A stretch of DNA of 64,000 nt from Sciurus carolinensis (GCF_902686445.1 NC_062226.1:16278001-16342000), one strand, 5' to 3'. Positions 35,501 through 46,985 are shown, numbered from the stretch's first letter. The notes: generated by a model from the sequence alone, not told the origin. Made by a program: numbers and translations.

Positions 35501-36385
35501 TAGTGTCCCAGAGATTTTGATATGATGTTTCTTTGTTCTCATTTACCTCTACGAATTTTTTAATTTCCTTCCTAATATCTTCTGTTATCCATTCATCATA
35601 TAATAGCATATTGTTTAATCTCCAGGTGTTGGAGTAATTTCTGTTTTTTACTCTTTCATTTATTTCTAATTTCAATCCATTATGATCTTATAGAATACAA
35701 GGTAGTGTCTCTATCTTCTTGTATTTGCTAACATTACTTTTGTGGCATAAAATATGGTCTCTTTTAGAGAAGGATCCATGTGCTGCTGAGAAGACAGTGT
35801 ATTCACTCTTCATTGGATGGTATATTCTATAAATGTCTGTTAAGTCTAAATTATTGATTGTGTTATTGAGAACTGTGGTTTCTTTGTTCAATTTTTGTTT
35901 GGAAGATCTGTCCAGTGGTGAGAGAGGCATGTTAAAATCACCTAGTATTATTGTATTATGGTCTATTTGGATTCTGAGATTGAGAAGGATTTGTTTGACA
36001 TACATGAATGAGCCACTGTTAGGGGCATAGATATTTATGATTGTTATGTCTTGCTGATTTATGGTTCCCTTAAGCAGTATGAAATGTCCTTCTTTATCCC
36101 TTCTGACTAATTTGGCTTGAAGTCCACATTATCTGAAATGAGGATGGGTACCCCAGTTTTTTTGCTGAGTCCATGTGCATGGTATGTTTTTCCCCATCCT
36201 TTCACCTTTAGTCTATGGGTATCTCTTTCTATGAGGTGAGTCTCTTGTAGGCAACATATTGTTGGATCTTTCTTTTTAATCCAATCTGCCAGTCTTTGTC
36301 TTTTGATTGATGAATTCAGGCCATTAATATTCAGGGTTATTATTGAGATATGATTTGTATTCCTGGTCATTTGACTCTTTTTATT
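32552..36385 (-). pseudogene. L1-B ORF2, multiply frameshifted
   Basis: Same domain order as L1-A ORF2, but the frame is broken into at least six pieces. 36107-36370 is the endonuclease start (NINGLNSS, CLQETH). 35688-36005 holds GDFNMPLSPLD and 35277-35675 the linker. 34007-35059 is the reverse transcriptase with [13 protein letters not shown], 33114-33929 the thumb and C-terminal part, and 32602-32985 the tail with [20 protein letters not shown]. In the C-terminal Cys region the first cysteines fall in a shifted frame. A small deletion near 32607 removes conserved residues close to the end. It cannot encode a working enzyme as it stands. Confidence 0.9.
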
Positions 36386-36488
36386 TATTTATTTATTTTT
36401 GACATGACTTGGTTCCTCCTTTATTTGACAGTTCCTTTAGGATAATTCCAACCTTTTCTGATTTGCTTCTTTGTTTTTCATCTCTTCC

Positions 36489-37448
36489 TCATGGAATATT
36501 TTGCTGAGAATGTTCTGTAATGCTGGCTTTCTTTTTGTAAATTCTTTTAGCTTTTTTTTTATCATGGAAGGATTTTATTTCATCATCAAATCTGAATGTA
36601 AGTTTTGCTGAGTATAAGATTCTTGGTTGGCATCCATTTTCTTCCAGTGCTTGAAAAATGTTGTACCAGGCCCTTCTAGCTTTTAAGGTCTGGATTGAAA
36701 AATCTGCTGATATCCGTATTGGTTTCCCCCTGAATGTAATTTGGTTCTTTTCTCTCACAGCCTTTAAAATTCTGTCTTTATTTTGTATGTTAGGTATTTT
36801 CATTATAATGTGCCATGGTGTGGGTCTGTTGTAATTTTGTATATTTGGAGTCTTATAAGCCTCTTGAACTTGATTTTCCATTTCATTCTTCAGATTTGGG
36901 AAAATTTCTGAAATTATTTCATTGAATAGATTGTTCATTCCTTTGATTAGTTTCTCTAAGCCTTCATCAATCCCAATAATTCTTAAATTTGGCCTTTTCA
37001 TGATATCCCATAGTTCTTGGAGATTCTGTTCATGATTTCTTACCATCTTCTCTGTTTGGTCAACTTTGTTTTCAAGGTTAAATATTTTCTCTTCAATATC
37101 TGAGGTTCTGTCTTCCAGGTGTTCTATCCTATTGGTTGTGCTTTCTATGGAATTCTTAATTTGGTTTATTGTTTCCTTCATTTGAAGGATTTCTGTTTGG
37201 TTTTTTTCAATATCTCTAACTCTATTGAAATTATCTTTTGCTTTCTGTATTTACTCTTTTAACTGTTGATTGGTGCAATCATTCAATGCCTGCATTTGCT
37301 CTTTCATTTCATTGTTTGCTTCCCTTATCATGTTAAATATGTACATTCTGAACTCCCTTTCTGTCATTTCTTCTGCCATGCTGTCATTGGATTTTATTGA
37401 TGTAACATCTAGATTTGTTTGAGGCATTTTCTTCCCTTGTTTTCTCAT
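36489..37448 (-). pseudogene. L1-B ORF1, disrupted
   Basis: The start at 37448 (MRKQGKKMPQTNL) matches L1-A ORF1. An in-frame stop follows codon 65 (TAA at about 37251, where L1-A has a Gln codon context, KDQIREA). Two small indels at about 37200-37225 (one base and two bases) together restore the frame. A long open part (36489-37181) then carries the coiled coil, RRM-like and C-terminal domains. A one-base T-run insertion at about 36551-36560 shifts the last 25-30 residues. There is a single copy of the EMKEQMQAL segment, unlike L1-A. Confidence 0.9.
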
Positions 37449-38985
37449 ATTGTTCAGGTATCAGTGGACTGCTGAGATGTTGCAGATTTCCTCTATTGAC
37501 TTATAATGTCCCTGAAGATTTCTAGTATATCCCCTCTTAGCCTTCAGTAGCCTGAAGTCTTGGAGGAATTTGATAATGAGGTACTCCACAAGGAAGCTGC
37601 CTCTCTAGGGGTGGTGGCCTTCAGGTGGGGTATATTCCCTGCTAGTGGGCAGAGGTGCCTCCACTTGTTGACCAATGGTCAACCAAAGGGGAACTAGGCT
37701 GCGGACTGAGGCAAGGCCTGTTTGTGCCTCTGTCTCTGGTTTTACCGTCCTTGTGGGAAAACCGCACCCGGAGGGGAAGACTCACCTGATGGGGAGCTCT
37801 CACTGGTCAGTTCCCCTCCTGGTGGTTCCCGTCAATACACAACTACCACCTGGGCAGGGCAGCCTTCCTAGGCAATGTTCCCAGGGGCCCGGACCTACCT
37901 CCTGTGCCTGGGAGCCTTGCCCTTCGCAGATGAGTCTCCTTAGGCAGCCCCTCCTCAGAGAAGCTGCCTGCAGTCCTGGAACCTTCACTCCGCCCCTCAG
38001 CTTGTCTCTGTGCAGCTCTTCCACCGAGAAGCTGCCTAGGTCCCGGGACCGTGCTTTGCACCTAATTGCCTGGCTATGCGGCCCCTCCTCCGAGCAGCCA
38101 CCTGGAGCCTCGAACAGATGCTCTGAGCTCCAGCGACCCGCCGCATGCCTCTTCCTCCAGGCAGCCACCCGGTGTTCTGTGTGGTCTCTTGGAGACCAAG
38201 CAACTCACTGCACACCTCCTCCTCCTCAGGGCAGGCCCCCCCTCCCCGTTGATCATGAGGTTGCTCTGAGTCCAAACAGCTCACTGCACAGCACCTCCTG
38301 TGGGCAGCCACTGGAGCCCTGGCAGGTTGCTCCGAAACCAAGCATTGTGCTGAGCAGCCTCCTCTGCAAAGCTCCCAGCTGTCCGTGTTCACTGCTCCAG
38401 CAGGGGGAGGGGTGTCTTGCCGCCTGGGCTGGACAGTCTTCCTCTGCAACGTTCCCAGGGGCCCGGACCTACCTCCTGGGCCTGGGAGCCTTGCCCTTCA
38501 CAGACGAGTCTCCTTAGGCTGCCCCTCCTCAGAGAAACTGCCCAGAAGCTGCCCGCAGTCCTGGAACCTTCGCTCCACCCCTCAGCTTGTCTCTGTGCAG
38601 CTCTTCCACCGAGAAGCCACCTAGGTCCCCAGACCACGCTCTTCACCTAATCGCCTGGCTATGTGGCCCCTCCTCTGCACAGCCGACTGAGCCCTGACGG
38701 GTTGCTCCGAAACCAAGCGCTGTGCTGAGCGGCTTCCTCTACAAAGCTCCCAGTTGTCCAAGTTCACTACTCCAGCAGGGGGAGGGGTGTCTCGCCAGGC
38801 AACTCTACTTCACAAAGTTCCCTGCATTCCGGAACTACCACCCCATCCGAGACGCCTCCCCAACGGGAGAGACTCACCCAGCGGCTTTGAGTTGGTCCCA
38901 AGTCTCTCAATATCTCCTCTTTTGAATCCTGAGTCCTGGAGCAACATGAAATGCAGCCACCCTCTAGTCTGCCATCCTAAAAACC
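37449..38985 (-). promoter_or_regulatory. L1-B 5' UTR: about two units spaced 574 bp
   Basis: GC-rich 1.54 kb. The landmark gttcccaggggcccggacct occurs at 37877 and 38451, 574 bp apart. The flanking text repeats with moderate divergence (agctgcc…gcagtcctggaacc, ctcagcttgtctctgtgcag, cacctaattgcctggctatg). A third partial copy near the 5' end is rearranged: ccagcagggggaggggtgtc recurs at 38397 and 38772, about 375 bp apart. I see no extended similarity between these units and the 446-bp monomers of L1-A. The many overlapping frames in this region (37675-38925, both strands) look like GC-rich artefacts. Confidence 0.8.
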
Positions 38986-39003
38986 TCCCATTTATTGATT
39001 CTT
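38986..39003 (+). repeat. Right target-site duplication of L1-B
   Basis: tcccatttattgattctt, a perfect copy of 32268-32285. Confidence 0.95.
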
Positions 39004-40453
39004 GATTTAACATCTTGTGCTTTAGGGGTCTTGTTAAGGAAGTCAGATCCTAGGATGACATGATGAGGATTTGGGCCTACTTTATCTTCAAGTAGTTGCA
39101 GGGTCTCTGTTCTAGTGCCAAAGTCTTTGATCTGAAGTGAGTTGAGTTTTGTGCAGGGTGAGAGATAAAGGTTTAATTTCACTTTGTTACATGTGGCTTT
39201 ACATTTTTCCCAGCACCATTTGTTGAATAGGCTATCTTTTCTCCAGTGAATGTTTCTGGAACCTTTATCTAGAATGAGATACCTGTATTTATGTGGGTTT
39301 GTCTCTGTGTCTTCTATTCTGTACCATTGGTCTACTTGTCTGTTTTGGTGCCACTACCATGCTGTTTTTATTACTATAGCTCTGTAGTATAGTTTGAAGA
39401 CTGGTATTGTGATGCTTCCTGCTTCACCTTTCTGGCTAAGGATTGCTTTGGCTATTCTGGGTCTCTTATTTTTCCAAATTAATTTCATGATTGCTTTTTC
39501 TAGTTCAATGAAAAACATCATTGGGATTTTAATAGAAATTTTATTAAAAATGTATAACTCTTCTGGTAGTATGACCATTTTGACAATATTAATTCTGCTT
39601 ATCCAGAAGCATGGGAGGTCTTTTCATCTTCCAAAGTCTTCTTCAATTTCTTTCTTTAGTGTTCTGTAGTTTTCATTGTAGAGGTCACTCACCTCTTTTA
39701 TTAGATCGATTCCCAAGTTTTTTTTTTTTTTTTTTGAGGTGATTGTGAATGGGTAGTGTTTTTATTTCTCTTTCAGTAGATTCATTACTGATGTATAGGA
39801 ATGCGTTTGATTATGGGCATTGTTTTTATATCCTGCTACTTTGCTGAATTCATTTATTAGTTCTAGAAGGTTTTGGTGGAATTTTTTGGATCTTCTAAAT
39901 ATAGAACCACATCATTAGCAAATAGTGATAGTTTGATAGATAGAATAGTTCTTCTTTACCTATTTGTATACCTTTAAGTTTTCTTTTTTCTGTCTAATTG
40001 CTCTGGCTAGAGTTTCAAGGACAATGTTGAATAAAAGTTGTGAAAGAAGGCATCTTTGTCTTGTTCCAGTTTTTAGAGGGAATATTTTCAATTTTTCTGT
40101 TTAGAATTATGTTGGCATTGGGCTTAGCATATGTGGCTTTTGTGATATGGAGGTATGTTCCTACTATCCCTAGTTTTCCTAGTGTTTTGAACATGCAGGT
40201 GTACTGAATTTTTCAAATGCTTTTTCTGCATCTATTAGATAATCATATGATTCTTGTCTTTAAATCTATTGATGTGATGAATTACATTTATTAATTTTCA
40301 TATGCTGAACCAAATTTGCATCCCTGGGACTAACCCTACTTGATCATAGTGAACTATCTTTTAAATATGTTTTTGTATATGATTTGCCAGAATTATATTG
40401 AGAATTTTTGCATCTATCTTCATCACGGATCCATGTGCTGCCAAGAAAGAAAG

Positions 40454-40689
40454 AAGTGTATTGGGGAACTTTAGAATATGTAGAAGGAAATGAGAGGGAG
40501 GGGGTATGAAAAATGGTGGAATGAGACAGACATCATTACCCTATGTACATGTATGATTACATGAATGGTATGAATCTACACTGTGTACAACCATAGAAAT
40601 GAAATGATGTATCCCATTTGTGTACAATGAATCAAAATGCAATGCATAAAAAATTAAAAACTAAATTAAAAATAATAAAAAAGTGTATT
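40454..40689 (+). mobile_element. 218-bp L1 3'-end insertion inside old L1
   Basis: A short duplication, aagtgtatt, at 40454-40462 and 40681-40689 encloses 40463-40680. The insert is a plus-strand L1 3' UTR: G-rich start, tggaatgagacagacatcat, accctatgtacatgtatgat, then tgtacaatgaatcaaaatgc and an A-rich tail. It is opposite in orientation to its host and severely 5'-truncated. Confidence 0.85.
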
Positions 40690-43339
40690 CACTTGTTGAA
40701 TGAAATATTCTATATGTCTGTTAAGTCTAAATTATTGATGGTATTATTTAGTTCTACATTTTCTTTATTTAGTTTTTGTTTAGAAGATCTGTTCAGTAGT
40801 GAGAAAGGAGTGTTAAAGTCACACAGCCTTATTGTGTCATGGTCTATTTGATTCTTGAAATTGAGAAGGGTTTGTTTGATGTACATAGATGCTCCATTGG
40901 GGTATGAATATTTACAATCATTATGTCTTGCTGCTGTATAATTCACTTCAGTAGAATGAAATGACCTTATTTTCCCCTTCTTTGGCTTGAAGTCCACTTT
41001 ATCTGATATGAGGATGGAAACCCCTGCTTGTTTACACAATTCATATGAGCGACATGTTTTTCCCAACCTTTAACCTTCAGTCTGTGGATGTCTTTGCCTA
41101 TGAGGTGAGTCTCTTGGAGACAGCATATTGTAGGGTCTTGTTTTTTAATCCAATCTGCAAGTCTGTGTTTTTTGATTGATGAGTTTAGGCCATTAATATT
41201 CAAGGTTATTACTGAGATATGACTTGTAGTCCCAGTCACTTTGGTTTATTTCTGGAATTTAATTTGATTTAGTTACTTCTTTGACTATTTCTTTAGTGTA
41301 GTTCCTCCCTTTGCTGGATTTCACTTTTTTTTTTTTCACTTCATCCTCATGGAATAAATTGTTGAGAATGTTCTATAGTGCAGGCTTTCTAATTGTGAAT
41401 TCTTTTAACTTTTTTTTTATCATGGAAGGTTTTTAGTTCATCTTCAAATCTGAAATTTAATTTTGCTGGATATAAAATTCTTGGTTGGCATCCATTTTAT
41501 TTTACAGTTTGAAATATGTTGTTTATGACCTTCTAATTTTGAGGGTCTGGGTTGGAAAATCAGTTGAGATCCAAATTGATTTTCCCCTATATGTAGTTTG
41601 ATTTTTTTTCTCTCATGGCCTTTAACACTTTCTCCTTACTCTGTATTTTAGTCATTTTCATTATAATGTGTCTTAGTTTGGGTCTGCTGCACTTTTCTAC
41701 ATGTGGGGTCCTGTAAGCCTCCTGTATTTGATTTTCCATTTCATTCTTAAGGATTGGGAAAATTTTCTTATATTATGTCATTGAAAAGATTGTACATTCC
41801 ATTGGTTTGTATCTCTGCTTTTTAGTATATCCTGATAACCCTTAAATTTTGTCTTTTCATGTTATTTCATAATTCTTGGAAATACAGTTCATGGATTCTT
41901 ATCATCTTCCCTACATGGACAACTTTATTTTCAATAGTAAATGTCTTGTCCTCATTGTCTGAAGTTCTGTCTTCCAAATATTCTAGTCTGTGGGTAATAC
42001 TTTCCATTGAATTATGATTTGGCTTATTGCTTCCTTCATTTGAGGATTTCTGCTTGTTTTTTTTTTTTCTTTCATGATTTCTAACTCTTTGTTGAAATGA
42101 TCTTTCACTTCCTATATTTTCTGTTTGATTTTACTCTTAATAGCATCCTTTACTTCACAGATCAGATTAACTATCTACATTCTGAACACTTTCTTGAACA
42201 TTTCTTCTATTATGTTGTAAGTGGATTTTCTTAATGGGATATCTTTTTGTGTGTGTGGCATTTTGTTCCCTTATTTTTTCATGTTGCTATGTGTTTTCCC
42301 ATCTGGTTGTATGGATCTGAGGCAGTACAGATTCTACCCTATAGACCTATATTGTCCCTGAAGATTTCTAGTATCCCACCTTGAAGAGGGAGACCAAAAT
42401 CAACAATACCCAGTGCAAACAATATACACCCTCAAATCTAATAGCTCCCACCAAGGCATCCACTGACCTCTTTCTACATACAGCAATGATGAGTTCAATC
42501 ACTGTCCACAATAAAAACAGATAATTTTCCAAACGAATTTACAATCTCAAATTCTGGACAAAGAAAGAACAGAAACAGGGCAGGACATGGACATGATGTT
42601 TATGAGGGAGAAAGAGAGAAGCCAGAAGCAAAAATCTACAGGAAGAGTGGAAGAGGAATCAACACTGTTAGGTGGAGAAAAGGTAGAAAGGGAATCTAGT
42701 AAGACAGACAAGTGAGAGAAAGAATACATATAAACAGGAAAATATAAGAATATACAGAATATGTAACAGAACTGTAACGCCATACATATATCACTGTCTT
42801 CAACAAACTGATGCACAAAAAACACCCTGTGCCAAATATGATAGAGAGATGACAGAGAAGAAAAAAATAAAATAAAATAAATCTCTGTGGAAAATTGAAC
42901 TGTCTCTGCCAGCATCCAAAAGCTTCTCAGTCCTGTCTCTGACTTCCCACAAGGCTGCCTGGCCTAGATGGGCCCTAGCAGACTCAGTCACTATCTCACC
43001 AATCTGGGCCTCAGATGTCCTGAGTTCAGCAATGTTGCCATCCCAAGATCTCAATGCCACTGGAATTTGGAGAGAGACTCCCAGTGATGAGCAATCCTCA
43101 GAGACAGTAACTAGATGGTGGCAAGCTGAAATCCCTGGAGAAAGACTCCAGGTGCAGCCACACCTGTAGACACTCCAACACTGAACCTCCAGGTCTTGGT
43201 TGGGGTCCCCGGGCATCCCCAAGGTGGCAGTGGCATCAAACCTACCTGCACCCTAAACAAACCCCAGGCTCTGGCTGACATCTCAAATGGATGTGGCCAT
43301 GTGCAACTAAACCTGGAGTCCACCTGGCAGCAGACCTCT

Positions 43340-43600
43340 GGGCATTGGAGGAAGTGGTAGTAGCAGGGGTTGGTGGCAGTAGGCAGGGTGTCAGCAGCAG
43401 TTGCAGTGGTCGGTGGTGTTGGAAGCAGTGGGGGGACTCTGGCAGCAGTGGTGGTGGCGGTGGCAGCTGTGGCTGTGCTATAGTGGCACCCAGAGAGAAG
43501 ACCTCCTGGTGACCTCTGGGCATCCAAGGTAGTGGTGAGCACAGCAGACCTCTTGGTGACTGCAACAGCATCGACAGCAGCAGCAGCACCTGGAGAAAAG
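43340..43600. repeat. Triplet-rich (GGT/GCA) region in old L1 5' UTR
   Basis: A dense mix of gtggtag, ggcagcagtg and ggtggcggtggcagc units, plus cagcagcagcag at about 43577-43590. The overlapping frames encode Ala/Thr/Pro- or Gly/Ser-rich peptides and are not called as genes. Confidence 0.7.
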
Positions 43601-43689
43601 ACCCCCAGGCACCTGTGTCAGCTGTGTCAGGAGTAGCTGTGCCCCAAGAGAACACCTTTGAGTGATGGCAGAGGAGCCCTAATTTTTAA

Positions 43690-44540
43690 TTTATGTAAAA
43701 ATGCTGTATGTATCAATGGGCTACCAAGTGATGTTGCAATGGTGCAATGTTTAAATCTTTGCAATAAGCTCATCTAATTCTCCGACACATCTCTTGAGTT
43801 CTTAGCTAATCGCAAGCACATCATACAATTACCACCTAACCGACCTCCTTAGACCCATTCTCCTACTCCTCCAGTTCCACGGGTGAACATCACCAAATGA
43901 ATTTTCCCATCAGCCCACTCTTCATTTGTGATGTTCCCAGGCTTCCTGAAGAATTAACGTGCTACTTCTGGCCTTCCTGGAGTTCCAGTCAAATGAAGCA
44001 ATGCTTTTGTTACTATCTCAGGAGTTCCCTCTGTTTTCCCATCACCACATTCTAATTCCTTCTGCTCCCTCCCTGTGTAGTTTCTTTCTGATGTCATGTA
44101 AAATCCAATGGTCCTGAAAGAATTTGCTAGAGTAACTTTCCTCCCTAGAGGTTCTTCTTGCTCCACAGAGATCCAAAGTCCTTAAGCACCCATAGAATGT
44201 TCTCTGAACTTTACTGTGTCCTTACTGTTCCTTCATAGCATGTGTAGCAGTCTTTTGTATATTTTATCCTTTCATTCCCCCATTCATGTCCAAATGTAAG
44301 TGAAACATTTTATCTCACTTCTATAATTATTTTTCAAAACTTTCAAGAACAAGTTCATAACATGTTGAGTATAATTAAAGAACTCAACTTCTCATTGCAT
44401 TGCTAATCTTCAGTCTCCTTTCTTAACCTATCATCAATTAGACTTCAATGAATAGCGGAAAAAAATTAAAAATGAGTCATTAGTAGTATGATATACATTC
44501 TTCAAAGATATAAATCTTTATAATTATATGCTATAAAATT
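43690..44540. other. Intergenic, no feature recognised
   Basis: Unique-looking AT-rich sequence between two L1 relics. The 70-codon minus frame at 43954-44166 has no recognisable motif. Confidence 0.45.
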
Positions 44541-44544
44541 TTCC

Positions 44545-45430
44545 CTTTTTTCACACATTTTTATTGATACATTATAGTTGTACATATTGATTATTTTGTT
44601 GTTATATATTTGTACATGCACACAACATAACAATATAATTTGGACAATATCACTCTTCATCAATTTCCCCTCCCTCCCCACCTCCCACCATTTGGTCCGT
44701 TTCCTCTTCTCATTTCGCTTTGATTTTCATGAGACCTGCCCCCACCTTTCTTTTCCTTTTTTCTTCTCTAGCTTATGCATATGAGAGAAAACAAGACCCT
44801 TAACCTTCTGAGTTGACTAATTCCATTTAACATGATGGTGTCTAGTTCCATCCATCTTCCTGCAAATGTCATAACTTCATTTTTCCTTATGGCTAAATAA
44901 AATGTCATTGTGTATATGTGTATATAAACCACATTTTCTTTATCCATTCATCTATTAATAGACAGCTACACTGGTTTTATAGTTTGGCTATAGTGAATTG
45001 TGCTCCTATAAATATGTATCACTATTTGCATGTATCACTATATGCAATGTTATAAGATGCCTTTAGTTCTTCAGGGTAAATTCCAAGAAGTGGTGAAGTT
45101 GGGTCATATGGTAGTTCCATTCCTAGTCTTTGAGGAACCTCTATATTGATTTCCATAATGACTGTACTAATGTACAATCCCACTAACAGTGTAAAAATGT
45201 TCCTTTTTCTCCACAACTTCTCCAGCATTTATTATTATTTCTATTTTCAATGACTGCCATTTTGCCTAGTGTGAGATGAAATCTGTTTAGTTTTTATTTG
45301 CATTACCCTAAGTGTTAATGATGTTGGTATTTTTTCACCTACTTTTTTGCCATTTATATTTCTTCTTTTGAGAAGTGTCTGTTTAATTCATTTGCCCAGA
45401 TATTAATTGGGTCCATGTAGATCTTTGAAA
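44545..45430 (-). mobile_element. Old L1 fragment, 3' UTR and ORF2 tail
   Basis: A 3'-end-like region (acacatttttattgatacat, then C-rich ccctccctccccacctccc at about 44668-44690) leads into decayed ORF2. The frame at 45022-45228 retains PQRLGMELPYDPTSPLLGIY, the diagnostic ORF2 tail. It is 5'-truncated at about 45430, and no target-site duplication was identified. Confidence 0.8.
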
Positions 45431-45434
45431 TCTA

Positions 45435-46555
45435 GATACAAAATTAGTATGGAACCAAGGACCGTTAAATTAGAGTGCTGGATCAAAATAGACCTTAAAG
45501 TGCATGATAAGTAGGCAGTTTCTGGAGGGAATAGCACAATTGCCTAAAAACAGACTTGCATTAGCAATCCACCACAGTTCTGATTTCTTGGAGCATTACT
45601 GGTAAGTAAGTTGCAGCTGCCATGTTTATTCAGCAACTGCTTAGATTGTTATGAAGACAAGGATTCTCTGACCATTTTAGATTTGGAAAGAAAACCTTGT
45701 GCTGTTTCATTAGCCACATCTGCCTTGGCTGCGGGAGTAGGCTGTGGTGGGACGTGTGATAGGGACACTATAGCTCTGCAGAGAAGACAATGAGATTCAG
45801 GGCTGAAAGTGCTCTTCAAGATTCAATGTCTCCCATAATGAAAACCCAGGGAATCAGAAAAGTTATTTAACTACTGAAAGTCATGGAACCATTTAGCCTC
45901 AAAGTGATTTCCAAAAGTCACATAATTTGGCCCACCTACTCAGTATGCTTTCTGGTTTGTGCTTCTGTTTCCAATTAAGAAGGTAAACCAGAAAGTACAG
46001 GTATACAAAGGTGTACCTGTTTCATTATTGGAAGATCAACTTTCATATTTACTGAGTACTCCCACTATAAAATATCCTTAATGATTAAACAGTTAATGGG
46101 GACAAAGGTAAAAGAAAGGGTGGCAACTTATGTCCCTGATGCTAGAAAGAGGCAGCCCTTTCTAAGTAGAAAGCCATGGAATAATTGATCAAAAGTTGAC
46201 AAATTTGCCTAAATGTAAATTTTAATATGTCATTAATAAAAAATGAAAGATTTTAAGGTGAAATCAGAAAAAGAACAACAGTAAAACCTTGAGGGTAAGG
46301 GCATGATATTCTTTTAAAATCAATTTATTCTTAAAGAAAAGAATACAATAGAAAAAAATTGCAAGGAACTTGAATAAAAAACAAAGTTTAATGGTACAAA
46401 CCAAGAACATACTTGGAGTTTCATAAGTAGATAAAGCAATGCAATTAAGTAGGATATGTTGCCATTTCCTCCTCAAATTTTAAGAATATTCAAAAGTCAA
46501 AAATGATCATATTCAGTATCAGTGAAGTGTGAGAAAGAGTTTATAAGGTTAGTAG
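45435..46555. other. Intergenic, no feature recognised
   Basis: No repeat or gene could be supported. Small frames at 45611-45793 and 46264-46476 are motif-free. Confidence 0.45.
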
Positions 46556-46559
46556 CTCT

Positions 46560-46985
46560 GTTTTAGCCAACTTTTTCACTGCTGTGACTAAAAGCTCTGA
46601 CCAGAACAATTTTAGAAGATGAAAAGTTTATTTGAGTGCTCATGGTTTCAGAGGTCTTAGTCTATAGAAGGCTGGCTCCCTTCGTCAAGACTGAACATCC
46701 TGTGGGATAGTGAGGCAGAGGGAACCTGCTCACATCATGATCAGGAAGTAAAGAGAGAGAGATTCCACTGGCCAGATACAAATATATACCCCAAACCACA
46801 CCCCAATTCCCATCTCCTTCAGTCTCAACCTATCATTTCAGTGATCACTCAGTTAATCCCTATGAGGCGATTCTTTCACTGATTGGGTTAAGATTTGAAA
46901 TCCAATCACATATCCTGGGAATCTTCTTATATTGTCTCACATGTGAGCTTCTGGGGGACACCATAGCAACACTATAACAAGCTCT
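46560..46985 (-). repeat. LTR- or transposon-like repeat, copy 1
   Basis: The segment shares an ordered set of motifs with 49909-50335: ctgctgtgactaaaagctct, ctcatggtttcagaggtctt, a purine-rich aaagagagagagattccact, tacaaatatataccccaaac, and an end with attgtctcacatgtgagctt. The start-to-end logic resembles reverse-oriented MaLR LTRs or the rodent URR1-type elements. Family and strand are uncertain. Confidence 0.5.

Larger units (their letters stand above)
32286..38985 (-). mobile_element. L1-B: full-length LINE-1, decayed
   Basis: A 6.7-kb minus-strand LINE-1 has a perfect 18-bp target-site duplication. From its 5' end it contains a 1.54-kb GC-rich 5' UTR of a different sequence type from L1-A (38985-37449), ORF1 (broken), ORF2 (broken many times), and a 3' UTR with two C-rich units (32424-32459) and CCCTAA-like motifs (32497-32526), then a T-rich tail at 32286-32310. 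Coding regions are very similar to L1-A, but lesion load is clearly higher, suggesting an older insertion. A short block next to the 5' end (ctctcaatatctcctctttt … ccctctagtctgccatccta) resembles the YY1-bearing block of L1-A monomers. Confidence 0.95.
38986..43680 (-). mobile_element. Old host L1, segment 3 (ORF2, ORF1 and 5' UTR)
   Basis: This is the 5' remainder of the old minus-strand L1. ORF2 relics are at 39004-40430 (frame 39354-39578, [19 protein letters not shown]). About 1 kb (reverse transcriptase start to endonuclease end) is missing at about 40430. The endonuclease part lies at 40690-41239 (NINGLNSSIKKHRLADWIKK). A decayed ORF1 follows at about 41330-42285, and then a 5' UTR of about 1.4 kb (42290-43680) with a GGT/GCA-rich triplet region at 43340-43600. 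That 5' UTR resembles neither L1-A nor L1-B. Every frame is broken. Confidence 0.88.

Noticed and set aside
37675..38650. 280-codon plus frame and overlapping frames in L1-B 5' UTR
   Set aside because: GC-rich repeated promoter sequence with open frames on both strands; Ser/Pro/Leu-rich without a domain.
43111..43655. Ala/Thr/Pro-rich frames of about 140 codons
   Set aside because: Triplet-repeat composition of the old L1 5' UTR; two registers are open at once.
24360..43680. Host gene or endogenous retrovirus in the central region
   Set aside because: All long frames are L1 ORF1/ORF2; no LTR pair, gag, protease or env relic was seen.
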